Shown here: in pieces, positions 35,755-43,846 of the stretch
Layout: every line of letters begins with the position of its first letter
How positions within the stretch are numbered: the stretch's first letter is position 1
Assembly (NCBI RefSeq): GCF_014302995.1
Contig: NZ_CP060295.1
Location: 2,781,501 to 2,845,500, forward strand
Length of the DNA: 64,000 nucleotides
Source of the DNA: Variovorax sp. PAMC26660
Lineage (GTDB): Bacteria; Pseudomonadota; Gammaproteobacteria; Burkholderiales; Burkholderiaceae_C
Direction: 5' to 3'
Notes under the pieces: generated by a model
Seen by the model: the letters and a program-made list of their open reading frames with translations, nothing else
Told to the model about the DNA's origin: nothing
Database searches by the model: none
Made by a program: the position numbers and the translations under genes

Positions 35755-36618
35755 ATGGCAGCGAATGACACCGACCGCGCCCAGCGCGGCATCCAGAGCA
35801 TCGAGGTCGGCGGCCAGCTGCTGCGCGCGCTGGTGCACCACGGCCGGCCGATGGCGCTGAAAGACCTCGCGCGCGAGGCCGACATGACGGCCGCCAAGGC
35901 GCATCCGTACATGGTGAGCTTCGGGCGCCTGGGCCTGATCGAGCAGGACCGCGCCAGCGGCCACTATCTGCTCGGGCCGCTGGCCTTGCAACTGGGGCTG
36001 ATCAGCCTGCAGCAGGCCGACCCGGTGCACATCGCCACGCCGCTGATCGGCCAACTGGCCCAGCAGATCGGCCACACCGTGGCGCTGGCCGTGTGGGGCG
36101 CGCGCGGCGCGACCATCGTGCGCACGGCCGAGTCGCCGTCACCGGTGCATGTGAACATGCGGCACGGCACGGTGTTCTCGCTCACCAACACCGCCTCGGG
36201 CCGCGTCTTTGCCACTTACCTGGATGCCGCCGTGGTGCGGGCGCTGCTCGAAGAAGAGCGCCAGCGCCAGAAGCCGCGAAAGGGCGCTGCAGAGCCCGCC
36301 CCGCCCCCCGGCATGCCGCCGGTGCAGCCGCTGCCTTCCTGGAGCGACTTCGAGCGCCAGCTCCAGGAAGTGCGCGACCACGGCATCAGCCGCTCCGACG
36401 GCGAGGTGATCGAGGGCGTGAGCGCCATGGCCGCACCGGTGTTCGACCACACCGGCGCCATCGTGCTGGCCGTGACCGCCATCGGCCCGGCCGGCATCTT
36501 CAACACCGCGTGGGACGGCGAGATTTCGCGCGCCCTCAAGGCCTGCGCGGACACCGTCTCCCAGCGGCTGGGCGCCACCGTTGCCCCGGCCGCCGGTCTT
36601 TCCAGAACCGAACGATGA
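35755..36618 (+). CDS. IclR family transcriptional regulator (HmgR-like by context)
   Basis: This 287-residue protein has an N-terminal winged helix (GIQSIEVGGQLLRALVHHGRPMALKDLAREADMTAAKAHPYMVSFGRLGLIEQD) and a C-terminal IclR effector domain (GHTVALAVWGARGATIVRT; GVSAMAAPVFDHTGAIVLAVTAIGP). A P/K-rich insertion (KPRKGAAEPAPPPGMPPVQ, around residues 178-196) interrupts the effector domain, which is unusual. It is divergent from the homogentisate genes, where IclR repressors such as HmgR act in pseudomonads. Its stop overlaps the sirtuin start. Confidence 0.88.
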   Translation: MAANDTDRAQRGIQSIEVGGQLLRALVHHGRPMALKDLAREADMTAAKAHPYMVSFGRLGLIEQDRASGHYLLGPLALQLGLISLQQADPVHIATPLIGQLAQQIGHTVALAVWGARGATIVRTAESPSPVHVNMRHGTVFSLTNTASGRVFATYLDAAVVRALLEEERQRQKPRKGAAEPAPPPGMPPVQPLPSWSDFERQLQEVRDHGISRSDGEVIEGVSAMAAPVFDHTGAIVLAVTAIGPAGIFNTAWDGEISRALKACADTVSQRLGATVAPAAGLSRTER

Positions 36619-37361
36619 CGCCAGTCAGCCTCGATACATCTCTTTCTTCTTCTCTCGATGCGGCCATCGCGTTGCTGCGCGACGCCCGGCGCGTCGTGGT
36701 CTTCTCCGGCGCCGGCTTGTCGCGCGCCTCGGGCATCCCGACTTACCGCGACGCCGACGGTCTCTGGAAGAGCCAGAACGCCCTGCAGTTCTCCCACGCC
36801 GAAGACCTGCAGCGCGACCCGGCCGGCTTCACGAAATTCTGGGCGCAGCGCCTGTCGGTGGTCGAGTCGGCCCAGCCCAATCCGGGTCACGACGCGCTGG
36901 CGCAACTGCAAAGGCTGCGCCCCGCCACGCGGCTGGTCACGCAGAACGTCGACGGCCTGCTGACGCTGGCTGGCGGACAGGACGTGCTCGAACTGCACGG
37001 CTCGCTGCGCCGCTGGCGCTGCGACCACTGCGGCAACCGCAGCGGCCCGTGGCCCTTTCACCGTTGCTTGCGCTGCGGCTCGCACGCGCGGCCCGACGTC
37101 GTGATGTTCGGCGAAATGCTCAATTCCGGCGTGCTGCTCGATGCCCAGATGGCGGCGCAGGAGTGCGATCTGTTCCTGGTGGTCGGCAGCACGACCATCG
37201 TCTACCCGGCCGCCGAGCTGCCGCAGACCGCGCTGGCCCACGGCGCGAAGCTGGTCACGCTCAACCTGGAGCCGCTGCCGCACCTGGACGATGCGGCCTC
37301 GGCGGTGCTGCGCGGGGCGTCGGAAGACCTGCTGCCGCGGCTGCTGGCGGGGCTGGGCTGA
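36615..37361 (+). CDS. SIR2-family NAD-dependent protein deacylase
   Basis: This 248-residue sirtuin has VVFSGAGLSRASGIPTYRDADGLW (NAD-binding), TQNVDGLL, the catalytic His in LELHGSLRRWRC and a four-cysteine zinc site (CDHC...CLRC). VVGSTTIVYPAAELP is a variant of the usual GTSxxVxPA. It removes acyl groups from lysines using NAD+. ATG 36615 overlaps the IclR stop by 4 bp, so sirtuin and regulator are co-translated, an uncommon pairing. Confidence 0.9.
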   Translation: MTPVSLDTSLSSSLDAAIALLRDARRVVVFSGAGLSRASGIPTYRDADGLWKSQNALQFSHAEDLQRDPAGFTKFWAQRLSVVESAQPNPGHDALAQLQRLRPATRLVTQNVDGLLTLAGGQDVLELHGSLRRWRCDHCGNRSGPWPFHRCLRCGSHARPDVVMFGEMLNSGVLLDAQMAAQECDLFLVVGSTTIVYPAAELPQTALAHGAKLVTLNLEPLPHLDDAASAVLRGASEDLLPRLLAGLG

Positions 37362-37464
37362 AGCCGTTGCACCGACGCGGGGCACTTTCGCCTGGGCGAC
37401 GGTCTAAACTCGTGCGCCCCACGAGGCGTCGCGAGTTCGCGCTTCCGTATACCTATTTCAAAAG

Positions 37465-38481
37465 ATGACGCCCGCAAAACTCTGGTTGTCGATATTCCTG
37501 ACGGCCTTTGCCGTCTTCACCGGACTGCTGTTCCAGACGCTGCTCACTCCCGCTGCATATGGTGACCTGGCGCGCATCGGCCGTATTTCCGACTACGACT
37601 TCGGCTGGCGCATCGAGCCGCCGCACGTCGAGCCCGAATTGCTGGAGGGCGTTCCCATCGACAAGGCCGACATCGTCGTCATCGGCGACAGCTTCTCGGC
37701 CACGTATCGCTGGCAGTCGCGGCTTGTCAAGGCCGGCTACGGCGTGACCACCGTCTTCTGGGACACGATCGACGAACGGCTGTGCGGCGACTTCGACGAC
37801 TGGCTCGCCAAGGCGGGCTTTCGCGGCAAGCTGGTGATCGTCGAAAGCGTGGAGCGCATCGTCGGCCTGCGGCTGGCCAACTCGAAGGAGTGCGGCAACA
37901 TGAAGAAGCCGCTCGAGTCGCAGGCCGAGCCGCGCTCGCCGCCGCCCGAGCATGTGCCCGGCTTTGCCTTGAACTGGGACGGGCAGCTCATCTCCGGCTG
38001 GCTCACGTCCCAATGCACCCGCGCCGCCATCGCCGGCAGGGTGAACGACGAGTGCGACCAGCAGACCCTGGCCCGCCCCGTGCAGGACGGCTGCCAGCGC
38101 TTCAGCCATCGGCGCTGCGACCTGGCGTTGTTCCTGGCGGCCGACCGCGACATGGGAGAAATCACGCCGGAGCACTTGGCGCAGATGCAGGCCTTCACGA
38201 AATCGCAGTCGAAGGTGCCGATCCTGTGGATGGTGGTGCCGAACAAATGGACCACCTACCTGGAGCCGACGCATTCGCAGGCTTTCGTGACGGCGCTCAA
38301 GCAGACCGACCTGGGGCCGGATCTCTTCAGCTTCACGCAGGAGGAGAAGATGAAGATGCGCGACTTCTACTTCCCGAACGACACCCACATCTCGATGCAC
38401 GGCCAACTGCTGCTGGGTGATCGCATCCTGCAGGCGGTGCGGCACAAGCTGGGCGCAGCGCCCACGCCTTCAGGCGACTGA
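37465..38481 (+). CDS. SGNH/AlgX-like secreted or membrane-anchored protein
   Basis: This 338-residue protein has an N-terminal hydrophobic segment (LWLSIFLTAFAVFTGLLFQTLL) acting as signal or anchor. Block I of SGNH hydrolases is visible in DIVVIGDSFSATYRWQ (nucleophile Ser), and the late Asp-x-His appears in YFPNDTHISMHGQLLLGDRIL. This arrangement resembles AlgX/AlgJ O-acetyltransferase-like domains that modify exopolysaccharide. No polysaccharide genes adjoin it. Substrate unknown. Confidence 0.7.
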   Translation: MTPAKLWLSIFLTAFAVFTGLLFQTLLTPAAYGDLARIGRISDYDFGWRIEPPHVEPELLEGVPIDKADIVVIGDSFSATYRWQSRLVKAGYGVTTVFWDTIDERLCGDFDDWLAKAGFRGKLVIVESVERIVGLRLANSKECGNMKKPLESQAEPRSPPPEHVPGFALNWDGQLISGWLTSQCTRAAIAGRVNDECDQQTLARPVQDGCQRFSHRRCDLALFLAADRDMGEITPEHLAQMQAFTKSQSKVPILWMVVPNKWTTYLEPTHSQAFVTALKQTDLGPDLFSFTQEEKMKMRDFYFPNDTHISMHGQLLLGDRILQAVRHKLGAAPTPSGD

Positions 38482-38602
38482 CAAGGTGTGAATAAACCTA
38501 CTGCGCGTCCCGATCTCGCACCTGCGGTCCTCACCGTACAAAGTACGGCTGCGGTCCTCGATGCAAGCTCGGGGCGCTCGCTACGGTTTCTTCACACCGT
38601 GT
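38481..38602. repeat. Long foldback downstream of the SGNH-like gene
   Basis: The outer arms ACAAGGTGTGAATAAACC (38481-38498) and GGTTTCTTCACACCGTGT (38585-38602) pair with two mismatches. The next blocks (GCGCGTCCCGATCTCGCA and TGCAAGCTCGGGGCGC) also pair imperfectly, and the tip pairs ACCGTAC with GTACGGC. An 11-nt direct repeat CTGCGGTCCTC sits in both arms (38522-38532, 38549-38559). The element starts on the last base of the stop codon and ends 13 bp before the convergent gene. Confidence 0.75.
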
Positions 38603-38614
38603 GAGCCAGTCGGC

Positions 38615-38836
38615 TCAGCCTCTTTTGCCGCCCAGCAGCACCAGCGCGCCACCCACAACGATCACGGCGACGCCGGCCCAGACCGGGAAGTTGACGGTCT
38701 GCTTTTCCTTCACCGAGAACTCCAGCGGGCCCAGCTTGGCCTGATGGGTTTCCTTCGTGAAGCTGAAGCTGCCCATGCCCAGGGCGGTGATGCCCGCGAC
38801 GATGAGCAGGATGCCGACGATGCGCGTGACGTTCAT
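38615..38836 (-). CDS. Small two-helix membrane protein (DUF3185-like)
   Basis: This 73-residue protein has two hydrophobic helices (IVGILLIVAGITALGMGSF and VWAGVAVIVVGGALVLLGG) flanking a short polar segment (KETHQAKLGPLEFSVKEKQTVNFP). It looks like the DUF3185-type small inner-membrane proteins common in Comamonadaceae. Function unknown. It lies 24 bp downstream of the lipid-transport operon on the same strand. Confidence 0.75.
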   Translation of the reverse strand: MNVTRIVGILLIVAGITALGMGSFSFTKETHQAKLGPLEFSVKEKQTVNFPVWAGVAVIVVGGALVLLGGKRG

Positions 38837-38860
38837 GGGGATGGCCCTTCGTTCAGCGGT

Positions 38861-39550
38861 TTACTGTCGTGGCTGTTGCTTTTGCAACTGATCCACCCAC
38901 TGCATCACCTCGGCCACGGCACCGTCGCTGGCCGCGATCAACGCCTTCACGCCGCCGGGTGCATCGGCCGTGGGTGCGGGGCGGCGCACGGTGAACATGC
39001 GCTGGCCCAGCACGCGGTCGCCGCCGACCGCGCCGCGGATCAGCGTGGCGCGCAGGCGCACCAGGCCGACGCTGCTGCTGGCCGAATCGAAGTAGTGGCT
39101 GAACTCGTCGAGCGAGATGCGCAGCGTGTCGGGCACTTCGCCTTTGGCACGCGCGATGGTCGCGCTCTCTTCCGGGCCGAGCACGGTGCGCTGCTGTGCC
39201 AACGTGTCGCGCAGCCGCTGGCGCAGCAGTTGCGCGGGCGGCTGGCTCCAGCGCGACTGGCCGTAGGGACGCAGCTCGTTGGCGTCGGCATAGCCCAGGC
39301 GGTACAGGATCTGCGTGCCGTCGATGCGCGTGTTGCTCTCGAACTCGGCCAATGCCAGCGTGGGCAGCGTCGCTGCGGCAGGCGCTGCTGCGGCCGGGGC
39401 CGTGGCGCCAGGGCCGAAGTCGTACAGCGCCGAGCGCGCGGGCTTGTCGGGCAGCGCGCCGCAGCCGGCGGCCAGCAGCGCGATGCCGAAGAGCGCCACG
39501 GCGCCCGCGCGGCGTGCGCGTGTGTTCAGGGTGGATCGAATGGCGTTCAT
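38861..39550 (-). CDS. ABC-type transport auxiliary lipoprotein (PqiC-like)
   Basis: This 229-residue lipoprotein has a lipobox (ALLAAGCGALPDKP, Cys near residue 30). The following domain, LYDFGPG...TLPTLALAEFESNTRIDGTQILYRLGYADANELRPYGQSRWSQPPAQLLRQRL, is typical of the PqiC/MCE-associated auxiliary lipoproteins on the outer-membrane side. It is the last gene of the four-gene lipid transport operon and would complete a trans-periplasmic path with the MlaD-like protein. Confidence 0.88.
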   Translation of the reverse strand: MNAIRSTLNTRARRAGAVALFGIALLAAGCGALPDKPARSALYDFGPGATAPAAAAPAAATLPTLALAEFESNTRIDGTQILYRLGYADANELRPYGQSRWSQPPAQLLRQRLRDTLAQQRTVLGPEESATIARAKGEVPDTLRISLDEFSHYFDSASSSVGLVRLRATLIRGAVGGDRVLGQRMFTVRRPAPTADAPGGVKALIAASDGAVAEVMQWVDQLQKQQPRQ

Positions 39551-39568
39551 GGTGGTGCTTGCCTTCCC

Positions 39569-40528
39569 TCAGGGACGCGTGGCCGCCGGCGCGGAAAAGC
39601 CGGGCTCGCCCGGGCCCGCGGCCGTGCCGCCGTTGCCGAACAGCAGCGATTGCGGGTTGTCGTTGATGCTGTCCGCCGCGCGGCCCAGCCGGCGCACGGC
39701 GTGCGAGGTGTCGTCGGCCACGCGGTTCACGCGCGGCAGCGTGGCCGAGTTGAATGAATCGACTGCCTGCGCCAGCGCCTTGGTGCCGTCGCTCAGGCGT
39801 TCGACCGGCCCGTCGGGTGCGTTCAGCCGGCCCACGGTGGTGTTGAAGTTGGTGGCCACGCGCGAGACGTCGCCGGCCGCTTTCTTCACCGAGGCCAGCG
39901 TGTCCGGCAGCTTCGTCAGTGCCGGATTCAGGCCCGTCTTCACCGTGCTGTCCAGCGTCTTGAGCAGCGTGTTGGCGCTGGCCGAGGCGGCGGCGATGTT
40001 CTCCAGCGCATCGGCCGCGCGCTTCTGGTTGGGGTCGCTCAGCAACTGGTTGGCGCGCTTGGTCACTTCCTCGACCTGGTTGATGATGGCTTCGCCACGG
40101 TCCTGCAGTTGCGACAGCATCGAGGGCTTCAGCGGAATGCGCGGCGGGTCGTCGTTGTCGGGCTTCAGGGCCACGGTCGATTCGCCCTTGTCGTCCAGCG
40201 CGATGAAGGCCAGGCCGGTCACGCCCTGGTAGCTCAGCGTGGCAAAGCTGGAGGTGGTGAGCGGCACGCGTTCGTCGACGGTGATGCGCACCCGCACGTT
40301 GCCCTTGACCTTGGGATCGAAGTCGATCGACGCCACCTTGCCGACCGCGATGCCCCGGTAGCGCACCGTGGCCTGCGGCTGCAGGCCGCTGACGGCCTCG
40401 CGCGTGGACAACTCGTAGATGTTGCGCACGGTGTTGTCGCGCGTGAACCAGATCACGAGCCCGACGAGCACGGCGATGAGGCCGAGCACGAAGGCGCCGG
40501 CGGCGAGGGCATGGGCCTTGTTTTCCAT
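39569..40528 (-). CDS. MlaD/MCE-family lipid-binding protein
   Basis: This 319-residue protein has one N-terminal transmembrane helix (ALAAGAFVLGLIAVLVGLVIWFT). The MCE domain follows (VSGLQPQATVRYRGIAVGKVASIDFDPKVKGNVRVRITVDERVPLT, ending YQGVTGLAFIALDD). A long helical C-terminal region of about 170 residues then allows oligomeric tube formation through the periplasm. It works with the MlaE-like permease and MlaF-like ATPase in phospholipid movement between membranes. Confidence 0.92.
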   Translation of the reverse strand: MENKAHALAAGAFVLGLIAVLVGLVIWFTRDNTVRNIYELSTREAVSGLQPQATVRYRGIAVGKVASIDFDPKVKGNVRVRITVDERVPLTTSSFATLSYQGVTGLAFIALDDKGESTVALKPDNDDPPRIPLKPSMLSQLQDRGEAIINQVEEVTKRANQLLSDPNQKRAADALENIAAASASANTLLKTLDSTVKTGLNPALTKLPDTLASVKKAAGDVSRVATNFNTTVGRLNAPDGPVERLSDGTKALAQAVDSFNSATLPRVNRVADDTSHAVRRLGRAADSINDNPQSLLFGNGGTAAGPGEPGFSAPAATRP

Positions 40529-40541
40529 GGTGGGCTACCTT

Positions 40542-41387
40542 TCAGCGTGCGCCCGCGCTGGCGGCGGGTGGCGGTGGGGGTGCTTCGGCGGGTTTGTCAT
40601 GCAGGGCCTCCAGGGCGCGCTGTCCGCGCCCGCCGAGAAAGTATTCGTGAATGAAGGGATGCGGGTAGGCGATGACCTCGCGCGCCGTACCGGTGACGAT
40701 CACCTTCTGGTCGGCCAGCACCGCGATGCGGGTGCTCAGGTCGAACAGCGTGTCCAGGTCGTGCGTGACCATCACCACCGTCAGGCCCAGCTCGCGGTGC
40801 AGGCTGCGCAGCAGGGTGCAGAAGCTGTCGGAGGCCTCGGGGTCGAGGCCGGCGGTGGGCTCGTCGAGCAACAGCAGCGGCGGGTCCATGATGAGCGCGC
40901 GCGCCAGCGCCACGCGCTTGATCATGCCGCCCGACAGGTCCGAAGGGCTCATGTTGGCGTGCCGGGGCTCCAGCCCCACCATCTGCAGCTTCACCAGCGC
41001 TGCATGGCGGATGAGTTCGTCGGGCAGCAGCTTCAGCTCGCGCAGCGGAAAGGCGATGTTCTCCAGCACGCTGAAGGCCGAGAACAGCGCGCCGTGCTGG
41101 AACAGCATGCCCACGTTGGCCGCGCCGGTGGCGCTGAGTTCGCCGGGCGGCTGGCCCAGCACCTCGACCACGCCGCGCGTGGGCTTTTCCAACCCCAGGA
41201 TCTGGCGCAGCAGCACCGTCTTGCCGGTGCCCGAGCCACCCACCAGCGACAGCACTTCGCCGCGGTCGATGTGCAGGTTCAGGTCGCGGTGCACCACCTG
41301 CTCGCCCTCGGCGTTCGTGAACACGGTCCACAGGCCGCGGATGTCGACCACGGCGGTGGGGGTGTCGGCGCGGATGGGCATGCTCAT
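40542..41387 (-). CDS. MlaF-like ABC transporter ATP-binding protein
   Basis: This 281-residue ATPase has Walker A LVGGSGTGKTVLLRQ, Q-loop MLFQHGALFSAFSVLENIAFPL, signature LSGGMIKRVALARAL and Walker B LLLLDEPTAGLDPEASD, all typical of MlaF/MKL ATPases. The FSAFSVLENI segment after the Q-loop is characteristic of this group. I choose the ATG at 41387, which lies 4 bp after the permease stop. The A/P-rich C-terminal tail is unusual but short. Confidence 0.92.
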   Translation of the reverse strand: MSMPIRADTPTAVVDIRGLWTVFTNAEGEQVVHRDLNLHIDRGEVLSLVGGSGTGKTVLLRQILGLEKPTRGVVEVLGQPPGELSATGAANVGMLFQHGALFSAFSVLENIAFPLRELKLLPDELIRHAALVKLQMVGLEPRHANMSPSDLSGGMIKRVALARALIMDPPLLLLDEPTAGLDPEASDSFCTLLRSLHRELGLTVVMVTHDLDTLFDLSTRIAVLADQKVIVTGTAREVIAYPHPFIHEYFLGGRGQRALEALHDKPAEAPPPPPAASAGAR

Positions 41388-41391
41388 GCGC

Positions 41392-42567
41392 TCATCCCCG
41401 GAACCCGATGCCCTTGAACAGCACCGCAAACAGCGCGTCCACCAGGATCACCGCGGTGATCGAGGTCACGACCGACGAGGTGGTGCCGCGCCCCAGGCTC
41501 TCGGTGTTGGGCTTGACCTTCATGCCGAAGTAGCAGCCGATCAGCGCGATCAGGATGCCGAACACCGCCGACTTGGCCATGGCCAGCCACAGGTTCGAGA
41601 TCGGCACCGCGCGCGGCAGCGCCGACAGAAAGTACGCCGGCGAAATGTCGAGCGCCGCATCGGCCGCCAGCATGCCGCCCGCGAGCGCCGCCATCGAGGT
41701 CCAGAGGCTGATCAGCGGCATGGCGATGGCCAGCGCCAGCACGCGCGGCATCACCAGGCGAAAGCCGTGCGGGATGCCCATGACGCGCATCGCGTCGAGT
41801 TCTTCGGTCACGCGCATCACGCCGATCTGCGCGGTGATGGCCGAGCCCGAGCGGCCCGCGATCAGCACGGCCGCCAGCACCGGCCCCAGTTCGCGCACCA
41901 GCGACAGCCCGAGGATGTTGACCACGAAGGTCTCGGCGCCGTACTGGCGCAGTTGCTGCGAGATCAGGTAGGCCAGCACCACGCCGATCAAGAGGCCAAC
42001 CAGTGCCGTGATGTGCAGTGCCGTGGCGCCGAACTGGTAGAGGTGCCCGGAGAAGTCGCGCCAGGGGCCGCGGTGCGGGGCTCGGATCAGCTGGCCCACG
42101 TCGAGCGCCAACTGGCCGATCAGGCCCGTGAAGTCGCGCATCACATACATGGCGCGCGGACCGTTGTGCGAGAACTCGCGGATGCGGTCGCTCAATGTCT
42201 TGGGCGGCTCGCTCGGCGTGGCCACCGTGAACTGCGCCACCTGGTCGAGCACTGCCTTGTGCTGCGGCGACATCTCCAGCGTGGCCGGCCATTCGTGGCG
42301 CCAGTGGTCCCATAGCAACTGCGCGCCGATGTGGTCGAGCTGCTCGATGGGGCGCAGGTCCCAGGCGCGGTCTTCGGCGGGCGCGGCGGCCTGCAGGCTC
42401 TTCGCCAGTGCCAACCAGGCCGGCTTGGACGACATGCCCAGCGCGGTCCAGCGGCCGCTGGCCACGGTCCACGCGCGGCCGTCCTGTTCTTGCTGCCGCA
42501 CCAGCGGCATCACACTGCCGGCGGCTGAAACGTCGGCAGGCGACGGTGCATTCGACATGGGGCGCAT
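41392..42567 (-). CDS. MlaE-family lipid ABC permease with N-terminal STAS-like domain
   Basis: This protein of about 391 residues has residues 30-110 (WTVASGRWTALGMSSKPAWLALAKSL...DLRPIEQLDHIGAQLLWDHWRHE) resembling a STAS domain. The MlaE permease follows, with ATALHITALVGLLIGVVLAYLISQQLRQYGAETFVV and RELGPVLAAVLIAGRSGSAITAQIG. In E. coli the STAS partner MlaB is a separate protein; here it is fused. It is the first gene of the operon. Start choice (ATG 42567 or 42558) is uncertain because no ribosome site is evident. Confidence 0.88.
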   Translation of the reverse strand: MRPMSNAPSPADVSAAGSVMPLVRQQEQDGRAWTVASGRWTALGMSSKPAWLALAKSLQAAAPAEDRAWDLRPIEQLDHIGAQLLWDHWRHEWPATLEMSPQHKAVLDQVAQFTVATPSEPPKTLSDRIREFSHNGPRAMYVMRDFTGLIGQLALDVGQLIRAPHRGPWRDFSGHLYQFGATALHITALVGLLIGVVLAYLISQQLRQYGAETFVVNILGLSLVRELGPVLAAVLIAGRSGSAITAQIGVMRVTEELDAMRVMGIPHGFRLVMPRVLALAIAMPLISLWTSMAALAGGMLAADAALDISPAYFLSALPRAVPISNLWLAMAKSAVFGILIALIGCYFGMKVKPNTESLGRGTTSSVVTSITAVILVDALFAVLFKGIGFRG

Positions 42568-42782
42568 GAACAGGAAAGTAAACAAAAAGGAGGCAGGGAA
42601 GGGCGCATCGTAACCGGGTGCATCCATGCCGCACGTGCTCCAGACCCCTCGTTTGCGTAGGGCTCAACGCCGTTTTTCGCGAGGAATCGCGCTGACTGGG
42701 CAAGAAACGCCGATGACGGGTTGTTCGCGGATTTTCAGCATCCCTTCAGGATCGCGCTCCGGCGGGCCGGCCGGCAGCCGGC

Positions 42783-43727
42783 TCAGGCGTCGAAGCCCGC
42801 ACCCAGCGCCTCGCGCAACCAGCCGACAAAGGCCGTCACCGCCTGTGGCACGTGCGTGGCGTAGGGCCGAATCGCATAGAGCCGCTCGCCGAAGGCGCCC
42901 ACCGAGCGCCATTGCGGCAGCACCTCCACCAGCTTGCCCGACTGCAACGCCGACTGCGCGCTGAAGTCGGGCACCAGCGCGATGCCCAGGCCGGTCAGGG
43001 CCGCGTCGCGCAGCGCTTCGCTGTTGTTGGCGACCAGCGGGCCCGACACCGGCACCGTCAGGCGCGGCGCCTTGGATTTCTGCGAGGCGGTGCGCGCCTC
43101 GAAGTGCCAGGTCGGCGTGTCCTGCGCGCGCGGGTAGTGCAGGCAGTCGTGCTCGGCCAGCGCCATCGGCTCGCGCGGCGTGCCGCGCCGGCGCAGGTAG
43201 GCGCGGCTGGCCACCAGCACCGAGCGCGTGTCGCACAGCGTCCAGGCGACGTGCGTGTCGGGCGGCGCAGCCGTGTGCCGGATCGCGAGGTCGAAGCCTT
43301 CCATCGCCAGCGAGCTGAGCCGGTCCGACAGGTCGAGTTCGATCCGCACCTCGGGCTGCGCGCGCAGGAAGTCGGCCAGCCGTGGCACCAGTTGCTGGCG
43401 CGCAAAAGCCACCGGCGCAGTGACGCGCACCAGCCCGCGCGGCACGCCCGCCAGGTCGCGCACACCGGCAAAGCTGTGGGCGATCTGCTCGAAGGGCGCG
43501 CGCATGTCTTCCACCAGCCGCTGGCCCGCTTCCGTCAGCCGCACGCTGCGCGTGGTGCGCTGCACCAAAGGCGCACCGGCCGCGCGCTCCAGCTCGGCGA
43601 TGCGCTGGCTCATGGCCGCCTTGCTCACGCCCAGCCGCAGCGCTGCAGCCGTGAAGCTGCCCTGCTGCGCCAGCACCGTGAGCCAGTGCAGGTGCGTCCA
43701 CAGCGACTCGATATTTTGAGGTTTCAT
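42783..43727 (-). CDS. LysR family transcriptional regulator
   Basis: This 314-residue regulator has an N-terminal HTH (LHWLTVLAQQGSFTAAALRLGVSKAAMSQRIAELERAAGAPLVQRTTRSVRLTEAG) and an effector domain of the CrgA-like branch (VRVTAPVAFARQQLVPRLADFL). It is divergent from mmsA, with starts 119 bp apart and a perfect palindrome between them, so it probably regulates mmsA or itself. ATG 43727 places the HTH at the usual distance from the N-terminus. Confidence 0.9.
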   Translation of the reverse strand: MKPQNIESLWTHLHWLTVLAQQGSFTAAALRLGVSKAAMSQRIAELERAAGAPLVQRTTRSVRLTEAGQRLVEDMRAPFEQIAHSFAGVRDLAGVPRGLVRVTAPVAFARQQLVPRLADFLRAQPEVRIELDLSDRLSSLAMEGFDLAIRHTAAPPDTHVAWTLCDTRSVLVASRAYLRRRGTPREPMALAEHDCLHYPRAQDTPTWHFEARTASQKSKAPRLTVPVSGPLVANNSEALRDAALTGLGIALVPDFSAQSALQSGKLVEVLPQWRSVGAFGERLYAIRPYATHVPQAVTAFVGWLREALGAGFDA

Positions 43728-43733
43728 GCATCC

Positions 43734-43755
43734 ATTGTTCGCTATGGTGAACAAT
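43734..43755. promoter_or_regulatory. Perfect palindrome upstream of divergent LysR gene and mmsA
   Basis: ATTGTTC (43734-43740) and GAACAAT (43749-43755) form a perfect 7-8-7 inverted repeat that contains LysR-type T-N11-A spacing. It begins 7 bp upstream of the LysR start codon and lies 92-113 bp upstream of mmsA. That position suggests autoregulation plus control of mmsA. Confidence 0.6.
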
Positions 43756-43846
43756 AAGTTCAAGTCTCGTGGCTATGCGCGTCGGCGGTCGCTGCCTAAA
43801 CTGCCGCCATCCTTCCGTTTTTCCCGTCACGCGAAAGCCCCGATCC

